DNA from: Ganoderma boninense
Lineage: Eukaryota; Basidiomycota; Agaricomycetes; Polyporales; Polyporaceae
NCBI GenBank assembly: GCA_002900995.3
Contig: CM035311.1
Location: 2,728,001 to 2,792,000, forward strand
Reading direction: 5' to 3'
Length of the DNA stretch: 64,000 nucleotides
Positions 39,402 through 51,182 of the stretch are shown one piece after another. Position numbers and translations under genes: made by a program. The first letter of the stretch is position 1. Every line of letters starts with the position of its first letter. Below the pieces are notes generated by a model, which worked only from the letters and a program-made list of their open reading frames with translations, was not told where the DNA came from and made no database searches.

Positions 39402-39920
39402 TTACATCGGGGCAAAGTCCAGCTTCGTCAGCTCTGCCTCGTCGTTGCCCGTCAGAAGTATCCAGTCCGAGAGCTCTGTCAACATCATTGTCAACTCTGC
39501 ACGCCGGCTCATACCTACGCAGAACAGTGAGAAGAGGAGTCCCCCGACTCGGACGTCAGAAGCATGTCCAGGAATTTGGCGGGCATATGACGTTGCTGAG
39601 TCACAAGGGTCGGACAAGGAGTCGTTAGTGGCCACGGGCAGCTGGCCTCCCGTTCGAACTGCATATATGCTATCAGGGAAGAGGCTACCACGACGTACCT
39701 CGAGCTGCCCCATTTGAGCCGCTAACCTCTTCTTTGTCTCAGTATCCCCTCCCTTTTGAGTGTTCCTCCCAATCTCGCATCGCTTTTCAGCGTCCTGAAG
39801 GTGTGATTGCTGCGTGCGGTCGTTGATGCAGCGTCCGAGGCCAGGTCGCCGTCAGCAGAACCAGTCTTACATTTGGCCAAACAATTGTTCGATTTAGCGG
39901 TAGTGTCATTGGTCCGTGGG
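39402..39920 (-). CDS. Possible small coiled-coil protein (about 95 aa)
   Basis: Not recognised. A tentative three-exon chain on the minus strand begins MTLPLNRTIVWPN with a GTAAGA donor. Next comes a charged helix-like segment (DAEKRCEIGRNTQKG, TETKKRLAAQMGQLEVRR), then MSRRAELTMMLTELSDWILL and a C-terminus ending LTKLDFAPM. Composition fits a small coiled-coil subunit, but the splice choices are mine, the second intron would be about 160 bp, and upstream exons may exist. Confidence 0.35.
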
Positions 39921-40097
39921 CATACAAGACAAGATGAAGATGTGAATGGGGAAGACCGAGAGAGGCCAGACACAAGAGATGTGGTGGAGCGAAAGACGGC
40001 GGCCGGTCCCGCGTGTGCTCATGGCGCGCTCACGTGACAAACATTCGCCATAATAGGACGCGTCGGATGACATCATTCAGTTTTGACACGCCCATAA

Positions 40098-40290
40098 ATG
40101 GACCTGCCAGGGCAACAACGCCAACACCGTAGGTTTCCTTCCTCCCACCATCTGAACTCCCTATCCACAGTCGCCGTCCGTCTCAAGGACACATATGGAG
40201 AAGTACAAGTGTTCGCGCCCCTTCTTCAACTGCTCAAGGCCCCCGCTGCTGCCTCCACCACGCTCAAGGGTGCCTACGAGAATCATGCCA
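40098..40290 (+). CDS. Doubtful 5' exons of a hypothetical gene
   Basis: ATG at 40098 and a first intron (GTAGGT...CACAG) give MDLPGQQRQH joined to LAVRLKDTYGEVQVFAPLLQ and LKAPAAASTTLKGAYENHA, then a GTAAGT donor. Later exons are unclear; one candidate contains KELESWREDPS. No family was recognised, and it may be a decayed gene. Confidence 0.35.
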
Positions 40291-41980
40291 TGTAAGTCTT
40301 CCTTGACACGCGCATATATGCGCTGAGATGTATGCGCATATACTCACTGTCATTCATCCAGTTTCTTTCACATGTACACCCCAGCCTCATCTGGTCCTAC
40401 TTGTCAGTACGTTCTCCCGCCCACATCCTCTGTGCTCAAATTGTTGCTCGCGCACTCGCACTCGCAATTGTACCCAGGCAGCAAGGAGCTCGAAAGCTGG
40501 CGAGAGGACCCGAGCCATTCCGCACATGTCCTTAACCGATGTACGCTGTCATGATGGAGCTCTGGTGTAAGTGGAAGGTGCGGACGCCGGCGGTGGTGCT
40601 GTGGATTAGACTGGAGGACGGCCGCGAAGGTGAGTCATTGTTTATCATTTTGTTTAGGGAGATGTGGAGGCGAGTGAAGTCTGGACTGATCGATGTCGCC
40701 CGAGGCGCAATTTTACGAACGAGATAGATCGAATCACGATGAGGTGAGTGGCTTCCTTCTGCATCGACATGCTTGTTTTACGCTGCCGTTTCGCAGCATC
40801 AAGTGGGTGAGTCACGGCCTTGGAGCCCCGCACTGAGAGGCCTACCCAGGACTCTTCAACGCCTATACTTTGACGACGGTGAGCAGCACTACGTTGTGGC
40901 GGACGTAATGTATCCAAATTTTCATTGCTGACCACCACCTTACAGTCAACGCAATCATTGCGTAAATCAGTGCTTCGACTAGCAGCTTGTAAGGGTGCGT
41001 GCGCAACACTCCACTCTATTCACGAGCAGGAGACTGTTTTGGATTATCGGGACAGGAAGGTCAGCCCGCCGGAGGCTTTGTTCATTTGCATTCTGTATGT
41101 TCATGGCCGGGCGCAAGCGGCTCTCGTGTCGACATCTTCCTGTTGCTATGTTTCGTCTTATATGTCATATTACCATTGGTTTATTTTTCCAAATGTCCGT
41201 TTCCCAGCTGAACTCGGGCCATCCGTGTGTGGGAGTGATATTTTATTCAATATAATATTCAGATTGTGCATAGCTTACTGCCCTCCCACACGACACGGCG
41301 GAGCCTAGGCCAACTTGGGACCACGTTGCATACACTCTCTATCTCAACCTCAAACTGCACAGGCTCATCAAGGTCGCATCGGTTCCCAAGGTCAAAAAGC
41401 CCAGGCCATTCCACCAAGATTGGCGTCGGAATATCAACGCGGTATGACACTGCCACCTCACCAATCCCATGCAATCCTTGCGATATATCGCAAGGATTGC
41501 ATGGGATCCGGTTGGATGGCCTACTCTCCCACTTCTCGGGGATGAAATTCTTTGGGCATGCCATCGAGCCGTTACGCAGACCATTCTTTGAGTAGTTTGC
41601 ATGTGCTTTTCGAGGTTCCCTAGGCCGGCGCGTACAGGCAAAGTTAGCCGATACTTTTGCACTTTTGCTGATGTAGTAAGGACTGGCCAAGGAAGAAAGG
41701 GAGTGGAGTCTCCTGGTCGTGACTGGTAAGTATGTAGGGTTGATGGCGTGATAGATGTTCCACCCTACTTATAATGCCCTCGTCCACGAAGCTGCAATGT
41801 GTTCCTGAGACGAATTGCCATAGCTGTGGACAACGGTCCGTGGAGGCAAAGAAGGCAGCGAGCTTCGGCGTGGCTGCGCAAACTTTGCATGACAAGCGCC
41901 GAGCCTACCTCTGAGTCACTCACCCATCCCCTGAAACCCAGCCTCAAAAAGGACTGACATTGAGCATTATACTAGCAAGT
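40291..41980. other. Intergenic with 44-bp perfect palindrome
   Basis: No supported gene. Frames overlapping the palindrome on both strands are explained by its symmetry. The right end carries the PRO2 promoter. Confidence 0.45.
41464..41507. repeat. Perfect 44-bp palindrome
   Basis: Two 22-nt arms with no spacer. The left arm starts ATCCCATGCAAT and ends CGATA; the right arm is its exact complement. Flanks CCAA and TTGG continue the symmetry weakly with a 5-bp offset. Confidence 0.95.
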
Positions 41981-43851
41981 ATGAGCGACGCAACGTCCAT
42001 CGCAAAGGCAGCAAAGTCGGCATTCGAGGCTTCACAGCTCATCCCACCGTCGGAACGAGTCCAGGCGCTCAGCGAGATCCGAAAGGAGCTCGAGGCGGCC
42101 AAGGATGCCATTCTCGCTGCAAACAAGCTAGATCTTGAGGTCAGGATTAGAATATTGGTTGGGAAGACGAGATAAAACGGTTGAATCATTGGTTTGAATT
42201 TTAGGCCGCTCAAAAAGAGGTCGACGCCGGACGCATGTCAAGCTCCCTTCTCAAGAGACTAGATCTCAACAAGGGAGACAAATGGGACTCCATGCTCCAG
42301 GGAATCACCGACGTCGCCGAACTTCCGGACCCAAATGGCATAGTATCGTATGCATCTGAGCTAGACGACAAGCTGGAACTCTATCGGGTCTCCTGCCCCA
42401 TCGGCGTGCTCCTCGTAATCTTCGAAGCACGTCCGGAAGTTGTGGTCAACATCGCCTCGCTTGCCATAAAATCTGGTGATCCATTGAGCCACCCACATAC
42501 GCACATGCTCCCTTCCCATGCTTACGACACGCATTCCAGGGAACGCCGCGATCCTGAAAGGCGGCAAGGAGTCCAACGAGACGACACAGCTCCTCTCCAA
42601 GGCGATCCAGAGCGCACTTTCCAAAACTTCCATTCCGTCCACGTACATCCAAGCGATCCAGACGCGGGCGGAGGTGTCCGCGCTGCTCGAGCTCGACCAG
42701 TACATCGATCTCGTCATCCCACGCGGGAGCAACAGCCTCGTCCGCAACATCCAGAACAGCACTCGCATCCCTGTCATGGGGCATGCGGACGGCCTGTGCT
42801 CGGTCTATATCGACGCTTCCGCCGACCCCAAGAAGGCAACTCGCGTAGCGGTCGACTCCAAGGTATTCGTCTATATCGGATCCCGTGCGCTATCCGCCGC
42901 TATTCCTGCAGCTGTCTGATCCCCTTTGAGGCCGCTCAGTCAGGGTGGGGGTTGGCGACTTGGATGGCTGGCATTTACGTGTAGCTTACCTATCCAGGTC
43001 GCCAATTCTGCAGACCCCGAGGACAGTCCTGCCATTGCTCATATGCACATCGTCGCCCACAAACATATCTGAGTGTCAATGGATATGCGGACACATGCGA
43101 AAGAAATCACCGTCGAGGTCGATGGGCCTTCATTCCTGATCCTACACCCCGGGAGTGATGGATCCGATCGGGGGGGTTTCATCGCACGCACTCTCCCAGA
43201 TGGACCACTGGACCACAACGCAATTCTGACACAACTCTGGCTTTACAGATCGACTACCCCGCCGCATGCAACGCAGCAGAAACGCTCATCCTGCACGAAT
43301 CCGTCCTCCCCACCATCTGGCCAGCCGTCGCCAAAGCCCTCCTCGCCGCCGACGTCACGCTCCTCTGTGACCCCCCCTCTCTCGACGCTCTCCAAGGCAG
43401 CATCACTGCGTCTCCGAACGTCCAGCCGGCGCCGCCGGATGCATACACGACGGAGCACCTGAGCCTGACGCTCTCCGTCCTGACCGTGCCCTCGCTCGCG
43501 GCGGCGATGGCGCACATCAACGCGCACTCGTCGCACCACACAGACTGCATCGTAGCGGAAGACGCACACGCCGCGTCCGTGTTCTGCCGCGGGGTCGACT
43601 CGGCAGGGACGTTCGTGAACGCGTCGACGCGCTTCGCGGACGGGTTCCGGTACGGGTTCGGCACGGAGGTCGGGATCAGCACCGGGCGCATCCACGCGCG
43701 GGGCCCGGTCGGGCTGGATGGCCTGGTGACGTACAAGTACATGCTGAGGAGCACGGGCGGCGAAGGGCATGTGGTGGGCGAGTTCGGGGCAGGGGAGGGG
43801 AAGAAGAGGTTCAAGCATAAGCGGATCGAGGCGTCGGCGGTGCCGTTCTGA
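41981..43851 (+). CDS. PRO2: Gamma-glutamyl phosphate reductase
   Basis: Second step of proline synthesis: NADPH-dependent reduction of gamma-glutamyl phosphate to glutamate-5-semialdehyde; aldehyde dehydrogenase superfamily, cytosol. Exons 41981-42139, 42205-42475, 42540-42862 and 43249-43851 join in phase to 451 residues, the usual family size. Landmarks are PIGVLLVIFEARPEVVVNIASLAIKSG joined to GNAAILKGGKES, DLVIPRGSNSLV, IPVMGHADG and DYPAACNAAETLILHE. The catalytic cysteine is that of the YPAACNA segment. The C-terminal part includes FVNASTRFADGFRYGFGTEVGIST and GPVGLDGLVTYKY. Intron 3 (42863-43248) is 386 bp, far longer than its 64- and 65-bp neighbours. Confidence 0.95.
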
Positions 43852-44041
43852 CTCTGAGCGGAAGAGTGGCCGCACGTGGAGCCTGTTGAGATGAGGGGTT
43901 GGAGGCATAGGAGAGCCAAAGCAGTGTATTGACGAATATAACAACGAGATAGGGATACAGATGCTGCGGCGGGATGAAATTGGTATGGCGGAGAGGTGCG
44001 AAGATCGTCGAGTGGGGTAGCTTGTTGGTATCTGGCGGATA

Positions 44042-46087
44042 TCACGAGGCGGCTTCATCGAGCTTCGCCTTCTTCTCTGACTGAGTTTCCTCAGCTTCAT
44101 CTTCCGCTTTCCGTTTTGCGGTACCGTTGGACGCAGTGGCAGCCGGAGGTTCCCCGTCCGCTTCCGGATTCTTCTTTTTCTTCTTAACAAGACCCGTCAA
44201 GTCACGCACTTCGGACTGCTTCGCAGCGCCTGTTGCGGATGGCACGTTGAGCTCCTGGTCTAGCGCCTTGGCCACTAGTGCTGGAGCAGATTCTGTCGGC
44301 TCGTTCGGCGAAGTTTTCAGCTCCTCCACCTGTGCGTGGTACAATGACGCTCATTTAGCGGAGGCAACAGGCAGAAGGCGCGGCAAGGGGCGAGAAGCAC
44401 CCGGATCTGGACTGCGCTCACCTTGAGTGCCAGGTCTTCGCGAAGACCTTGCAGTTCCTTCTCTTCTGCTTCCATCTGTCCCTTGGTCATGTGAACGACG
44501 GCGTCATCGCCGAGGAGAGCCGGGCCAGTGGCTTTGCCCTTGCCCTTGGCGTCTGTCTTTTGTTCTGACGGATCAGGCTGGACGAGACCCTGCCCGCTGA
44601 GTGCCGTCCGAAGTTCTGCAAGTCGTGCTTCGACACTGTCCAGCGCACGCTCCGCGTGCGTGATCGAGTCGCCTAAGCAACCGGACGTCAGGTCGAGCAC
44701 GATGCTGAGCTTGTAGTGGGCCTCCGCGATCTGCCGCGAAGAGAGCGGGAGAAGATCGGTCTTGAGGGCGAGGCCGGCCGTGTAATCGGTAATCGCTTGG
44801 TCGAACTTCTCTGTGGGCCCCCGCTCAATCTACGCTCCCAAACAACCTCTGCGAAATCACAAGACGCACCTGTTTCGAGGGACACGTCTCCAAGTGTGAC
44901 TAACACTTCTGCCAGCTTGAGTTTGACTTCGTCTGACTGGTCTTGTTTCTCATAGATCGCGCGTGCGAGGTCGAGCACTTCCCACGCGGCATTGAAGTCG
45001 TCCTCGGGCTCGGCTTCGTCGTCTTCTTCCTCCTCCTCCTCCTCTTGTTGAGCTGCGGAGTCAGCCTCTTCAACTGCCTTCTGGGCTTCAGCGAATAGGT
45101 CTACTGCCTCATCCTCTGCGTCTCCCGAGAAAGAGAGGAATGCACCGCTATTTGCGGCATCGTCTGTCAGGTGCATCCAATTCAGTCAGTACTTGAATGG
45201 AATTGGTCAAGCCATGAGTGAGAGTTAAATAGTTTCGGGAACAGAACGGCGGATTCAGACGAGCAACCGCAACACGAGATGGGGCAGATCGGTATTTTGG
45301 ACAAGCTAGCGTGAAAGATGCAAAGAGTGCCGCTGCATGCCTGGAATATAATGTAGACGTGCTATTGCGCTCATTGCCTTGTGAGGCGATGCTCCCGTTT
45401 TTGTACCACACTGCCGCGGTGTTGAAAAAGATAGAACCATGACACCCGCATGCGCAAGACACCGCATGGAGTCGCGGTGGTGAGACACGAACGCGACTAC
45501 TTTGGCAGAGCGGCACAAGACGTCCGTAATTGCTCTATCCCAATGGCAACCACGCCAAGCGGTGGTGGTGCTGCGGCAACCTTCGGCCCACGGGTTCGCC
45601 AGCCACTTCAGAACAACACGACGGCGGGGATGCGGTACTCATGGAGATCCAACCACAACCGTGAAGCCGACGCACCGTTGTCATCCGACGCATCTTCGTT
45701 GTCCCGCTTCCCCAACACGCCACTCTGGGCGATAGCGTTCTCCAGCAGTGCCTTGCCATATGCGAAGTACAGGTCTGCCGTCTCGACGGCCTTCTCTCCG
45801 TGCTGCTTCGTGCTGCAAGTGACGTGCCGAAGACGGTCAGAGGCGGTCAGAACGCGTCAAAGAACGCGCTGCGGGCGTGTCACTCACGCTAATTCAAGTG
45901 CACCGGCGTAATGCTCCACCGCCTGCTCGAACTTCTTGAGCGCGAAGGCGCGTTTGGCGTGCTCGATGGTCTCCTCGAGTGTCATGTGGGGTTCAGACGT
46001 GGCTGTGGGTTTCGACGTCTCCCTGCGGGGGTCATGGCGCGTTAGACGTCGGCAGCACTTGGAAAGGCAGTGAATCACATACGACAT
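44042..46087 (-). CDS. NASP/SHNi-TPR histone chaperone
   Basis: Family role: tetratricopeptide chaperone for histone H3 (NASP, Sim3, Hif1), nuclear. A five-base first exon (46083-46087) is joined through a 60-bp intron (GTATGT donor, CTAAC branch, CGCAG acceptor) to give MSETSKPTATSEPH, then MTLEETIEHAKRAFALKKFEQAVEHYAGALEL, the first TPR. Next come EKAVETADLYFAYGKALLENA, an acidic Glu/Asp run (about 45000-45050), FNAAWEVLDLARAIYEKQ, KFDQAITDYTAGLALK and IAEAHYKLSIVLDL. A basic C-terminal tail has KKKKKN and RKAEDEAEE. The acidic insertion inside a TPR is typical of the family. An alternative start is the ATG at 45985. The intron at 45164-45675 is 512 bp. Confidence 0.9.
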
Positions 46088-46343
46088 GATGTGCAGCGGG
46101 GAGGGCGGGAGGCGTGGTGGTGGGAGGAGAGAAAGGTGAGAGCGCGGGTGGCGGAACGCGTCGATGGCCGACAGAGGAAAAGAGACGCCCAAGCCACACC
46201 CGCGCCTGGCGACGGTGGACAGCCCAGCCCGCCCATTCTTCTCACCGCCATCGTCGCTCGCCGCCCCCCTCAGCCTCTCTTCCCCTCGCTCCTTCTGTGG
46301 CACCGACGGCACCCGCTTTCTCTGTCGCGCTTCCTGCTACGTA

Positions 46344-47615
46344 ATGTCCCACATCGGAAGCGTGTTCCTGGGCGACGTCCAGCGTCATCGACACTTGTCG
46401 ACATCCACTCCTCCATCGTCACCGCCCCCGAATGCTACTGTCGGCTCCAGCGCGACATACAGCTTCAGCGACGTCGACCTAGACGATACTGATCAGGACA
46501 AGGCTCCCCGCTCGCAGCCAGCACCGCCCGCCATATCGCCGGCGCTGTCGCTGGAGTTGCGCCTCCGATGGCTCGAGACCCTGTTGTTCGGTGCGAAGCA
46601 TGATCTACAGGACCAGTCGGCCAAGCGCGGGGTCAAGGCAGAGAAGCTGAAGGATGGCGAGACCTTGACGCGCCGTGCGGAGGATCTGCAGCGCAGGTTG
46701 GACGGTGTGGCGCAGAGCAATGACGCGCTGAAACGCTTCATGGACCGGTGTGAGTGCGCCAGCTCTATCATTCGTCCTGCATTCTGCATTGCCCATGTTC
46801 CGACGCCTCTGGAGGGATGAATGATCCCTGTACTTGATTAAACTTCATCAAGTGGATGGCACTTCGACACTGTCAGGTTCGATGACATCAAACTGTCCAG
46901 CTCACGCCGGTTGGGAATGGGGTTTAGGTGGGGTACCAGTTCGATGATCAGATGTAGTCCCCAAAAGTGTGTTTCGGTGACGATCCAGGCGCCATTGCTG
47001 GCCTGCAAAGTGGGAATGAAGTAATGATCATGCGCCAGCAGGCACCCTGGATCCTTCGATCCTTCGATGTGTTCTGACCATCATGCAGTTTCACTAACTG
47101 GCTGCTATCTGTAGACGAACAATATGCGCACATGCTGACCCCTGCCTTCGCGGTGTCTGGAACGCTTCCCGTCAGCCCGCCCACATACGAGAACATGTCG
47201 TCCAGTGAACTCGACGCTTTTCTAGCCGAGATGGAGTCAGACATTCGCGCAGCCGAGCGAGATTTACGTGAAATCAGCACGCTAGAAAGCAAGGGCGTCA
47301 CGGGGGCGGGGAAACTGGGCGATTATGAGGCCCTACAGCCCCGTCTGGAGGCATTACTGCAGGCGCATGACGAAGACTTGCGTATGGCCGCTGATTTGGA
47401 GAAGAGAATCGCGCTTCTTATGGACCACTACGCAACCAATGTACGTCTCCGAGATCCCGGAATATGCCACCTTCGCTTCCATCTAACGCCGCATCCAGGT
47501 TGACACCCTGTCCGAACTGTTCGTATCTTGGGACGAAACAATACGCGACGCCGAAGAAGAGGTTGATAAATTGGAGAAGGACCGGGATGAGCGGCGCAAG
47601 CTGGGCTACGAGTAG
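46344..47615 (+). CDS. Dynactin p24-like (DCTN3) subunit
   Basis: Probable small coiled-coil subunit of the dynactin shoulder, which helps dynein-driven transport. Exons 46344-46749, 47115-47440 and 47499-47615 join in phase to 282 residues. A Ser/Pro-rich N-terminus is followed by ISPALSLELRLRWLETLLFG, a p24-type helix, then a long coiled coil (KAEKLKDGETLTRRAEDLQRR). The C-terminal DTLSELFVSWDETIRDAEEEV resembles the p24 motif around FVQWDELL. It is longer than animal p24 (about 190 residues) because of the N-terminal extension. Intron 1 is 365 bp. It is divergent from the NASP gene, 256 bp between start codons. Family assignment rests on two motifs only. Confidence 0.6.
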
Positions 47616-49368
47616 AGCTGCGGCAGGGGCCTTGCTTCATGATTTGGTAAGTCTTCCGGTGTTTATCTTGATTGCCACACCCTAAGCGACCCGTGGGATT
47701 TGAATTCTCTTGCGCTGTGGTGACCCGGGGAAATTTTCACGCCGGCGATGACAGGTCGATGAACGAACCTGCTGCTGTGTCTGGCCCAGGCCTACTTACA
47801 CTGTACACAGGCTATCGGATGGGGGTCAGGCGTTCCGATGCTGCGGACCGAATGACTGACTTCATTCTTTCCCCGCGCATCTCAGCGATTGGGCAGCGAT
47901 TGCCCGCGCAATCCGCAATGTGACGAATGCGTCACCAGACGATCGTCGTTCCCGCACGAGTCAGGAAGACTGGTAGATTTGCATCCGTTCGAGGGCCCCG
48001 GCTCCATCCATCCCAGTCAGATGGTCAAGAGCCCGTTGTGGTCCATCTCCATCTGATATCGCCCACGCATAGATTTCGCCTCTTCCCGGGCCTGCCCCTA
48101 TCTCTTGCATTGAATATGATAGCGTGCACGACCGCAACAAACCTTGTTTGCGCTCTACGCGCTAGGCTGCGCTTCGGGAACTCGAACAGCTCTTCTTGCT
48201 GACCTCCAACGGTACGAGCCGGGCTGCCGGTTATTGATCCATTTGGAATCGGCACGGCGGACGACCACGAGAAGGCGGCCTTGAAAGAGCTTCCATGGCT
48301 CCAAGGCAGCTGCTGCCGTAATGCCATGCCGCTTCGGACATTTTTCTTCATTGACGAGAGGCAGTGGTGAATATCGCAGGAATATCCTTGTAAAATGGTC
48401 GGCGACTGGTATCCCGTCACGACCTGTCTACAAGGCTGTTCAGGGTCGGTCTCTCGGATAAGCCCAGATAATAGACTATTACAAGGGCATCGTTACTCGT
48501 TGTATACGGCGCTTCCGAGATGCAGGTCCTGAGCCAGCCCTGCGACCATGACCTTGTGACCGGGAGCCAAATCGCAGTAAGAACTACAAGGATATTTGTG
48601 AGTGCGAACTTGCCATTGCCTGTCGTGAACCTGCCTTCCAGGCACCCAATAAGTTTAGATGGGAGGCTGTGGTTCTTTGGCTTGCGCGCCTCTCGGCGGT
48701 GTCCAAGGGCTCCCAACATGGCAAACCTAGTTTCCGCTTTGCCCAGAGCGCCCGTGCCGCGCCATGTGTTCCAAGGATTGATCTATTCCCCCGAATCGTG
48801 CCAAACCTACTGGGATGCTTGGGTCCGCCTGGGATATTCCATGATATATCTTCCGTATTTTCTAGTTGAGTGCTCACTTGGGCTGTACGGCACATGTCTG
48901 CAGTTGCAAAGCTGTGCTGGTAACCATCGGGCGCGCCTCTTCGCCAAATGCAGCCGCAATCTAGCCGGTCCCCGCCGTCCATTTGCCCTCCTTGCCCCCC
49001 GCCGAGTTCCGCAGAGCCGACTGACGCTGTACAGGTCCAGACGGCTATTTACACTTTCCGCTCGAATATCAACTCTCCCGTTCCGAGAACTTTGGGATGC
49101 GGTGCGTGGCAAACCTGTCAGACCAAAGCGGTTATCTAAGATTCCCCTCCCCGCCAGGACAACACTGGGGAAGGAGCCGCTCAATGACTGCACGGCCTGT
49201 CCAGGCATCCGCATAACACGGCTTTTTGCGGTGCGCACTTAAGGACGTGGTCCTGGTTCCCCCTCCCTCCAAATCCCCCACACCGCACCATCTCTTACCA
49301 CATTCGATCACCCTCGGCACCGAGCAGTGCCGACCAGCAACAAGCAGCAAGGCCCCAGCCTATCCCCC
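47616..49368. other. Intergenic, no supported gene
   Basis: A 240-aa frame at 48520-49242 lacks splice or motif support and has arginine-rich, GC-driven composition. The right end is the promoter of the next gene, with CCCCTCCCTCC and CACCATCTC tracts. Confidence 0.5.
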
Positions 49369-51182
49369 ATGGCTCCCAGACGAGAGGTACGTTTCACTTG
49401 TACAGCTCGTTGGGTGGCGCCGCGGGACGCTCACTGCGCTGTATGATACAGAGCCGTCGACCGTTTGGGAGGCCTGCAGAAGGGCCAGGCCCTGTTGAGA
49501 CATTTGAGAGCTCATTTCAAATCCCTTCCGCAGCAGCTCCGCAGCCTGACACGTCGGCGTCGCATCAAGTGCTCCGACCCTCCACAGACGGCGAGCTCTT
49601 GTCGTCGTCCGGTCCCCAAGGGCGGCAGCCGCGGCGCTCTGAGCGCAGGCACATCAGCAGTCGAGACGCGGGCGCAGGATCCTCGCAACATGGTGGGCGC
49701 CTCCCGAGTGTCGGCGCACACGATGCGGCCTCAACAGCACCAGCATCGGCCTCGGAGAGGCGCACGCGCCAGGCGAACGACGCTCTCCCTGAGCCCGGGC
49801 CCTCCAAACGTCGGCGCCCGTCCCAAGGCGCTAGCACTGGCGCCCCAGGTCACCGTCAGACACAGAGTACACCGACTGCCTCCGTGTCCGTCGCCTCCCC
49901 GTCCGGGAGCACCTTCCAGCGAAGCAACTCGAGCGGCGTCTTGCCCTCCGAGGTGCTTTTGGACGGCGGCGGACCGCTCGATGGGCCCTACTCGTGGCCA
50001 CGAGCTCTGGCCTTCCCTCCCACTGGTCCTCACGGTCAACCCAGCGTGCTCTCACCTGTCTCCCCCACGTCGCCGCTCGGCAATCGTGGAGGGAATCGAT
50101 GGACGCCCCGAAGCACCTCGGGCTCAAGCGGGCGAAGCGAGGTCTCCCCTCACGGCCTAACGTCGTCCAATTTGGACGACTTGCCATCTGCGGGTGCGCT
50201 GCGCTTGAGTTCTCTACATACCCTCTATCCCAGGCTTGGTCAATACGAGGCGCCAGATTTGTCCCCCGTGCAAGGTACGGCTTCGCAGTACCCAACGTCG
50301 GCTCCTCAAACGCCTGGCTCGGGCTCATTTCGTGCGCCAAGCCTCCCGCCGAGCTCTGCGTCGCCGTCCCCGAGCCTGGGCATGGTCGGCGACTTCGACT
50401 TCGACCTGCCGCCGGGATTGGGATCTCCATACGATTATGAGCGCCGTCGAACCGTATCTGGTGTGCGTGCGGGATATGATCATCACCATCATGCCCAGGA
50501 AGGATCTGACCTCGCACCTCTCCCGCCGGATCAGTTCCCAGTCGACGTCGTGTTGACTCAGAACCCCATATACGCCCACGCACCAGGGACGGCCGCAGCC
50601 GCCAGCAGACATCCACAAGCTGCCTTTTACGGCCAACAGTACCCACAGGGCAGCATCTCCGGTACGCCCCCGCCTCCCCATCCCCTCATGAGTCGCCTCG
50701 GCTTACCCGGTGTGGTCGCAGCGCCTGACTTGTCTGAGCACATGTGCTGGCCGTCAAGCCTCTTCGGCGAAGAAGATCTGGTCGCGTATTACAATGGAAC
50801 GCAGTCGGGCGCGGCTCACGTCACCTCGGGCTTCACGACCATGCCTTCCCCCCGCACCGCTCCCGGCTCTTCTGGTCCTGGCTATTACCCGCTCCCCGCT
50901 CCACCGAGTCATCCTTACGCTGCGCCCGCTGGCCCGTCGTACTCCCGAGCTCCAGCTGGTCCTTCGTACTCCCAGGCTCCAGCTAGCTCTTCGTATTCGC
51001 CGCCAGCCCGGCTGCCGTACTCGTCTCAAAGGGAACCTGCTCCGTACGCGTCTCAAGCTCAGCCTTCTGCTTACGCGTCCCAAGGAGGTTCCCCATACCC
51101 GTGCCCATCTGCGCCCTTGCCCTCGTACGGCTCTCAAGCCGCACCCTCGTACGCGTCTCAACGACGGTCTTCTGCGCACTGA
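49369..51182 (+). CDS. Disordered Ser/Pro/Gln-rich protein, 582 aa
   Basis: Not recognised. A six-codon first exon (MAPRRE, 49369-49386, GTACGT donor) joins in phase to 49452-51182. Residues up to about 170 are Ser/Arg/Gly-rich with a basic cluster (PSKRRRPSQ) that could be a nuclear signal. The middle has acidic-aromatic patches (GDFDFDLPPGLGSPYDYERRR), a DHHHH run and FGEEDLVAYYNG. The last 120 residues are short tandem repeats of PSYS[RQ]AP and YASQ type. Composition suggests a transcriptional regulator or scaffold, but no domain is visible. It is the only gene between 47.6 and 55.5 kb. Confidence 0.75.

Noticed and set aside
41259..41690. 143-aa minus frame over the palindrome
   Set aside because: Part of its length comes from the palindrome reading alike on both strands; the rest has no support.
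48520..49242. 240-aa plus frame
   Set aside because: Composition is arginine-rich and unlike the neighbouring genes; an antisense frame is equally long.
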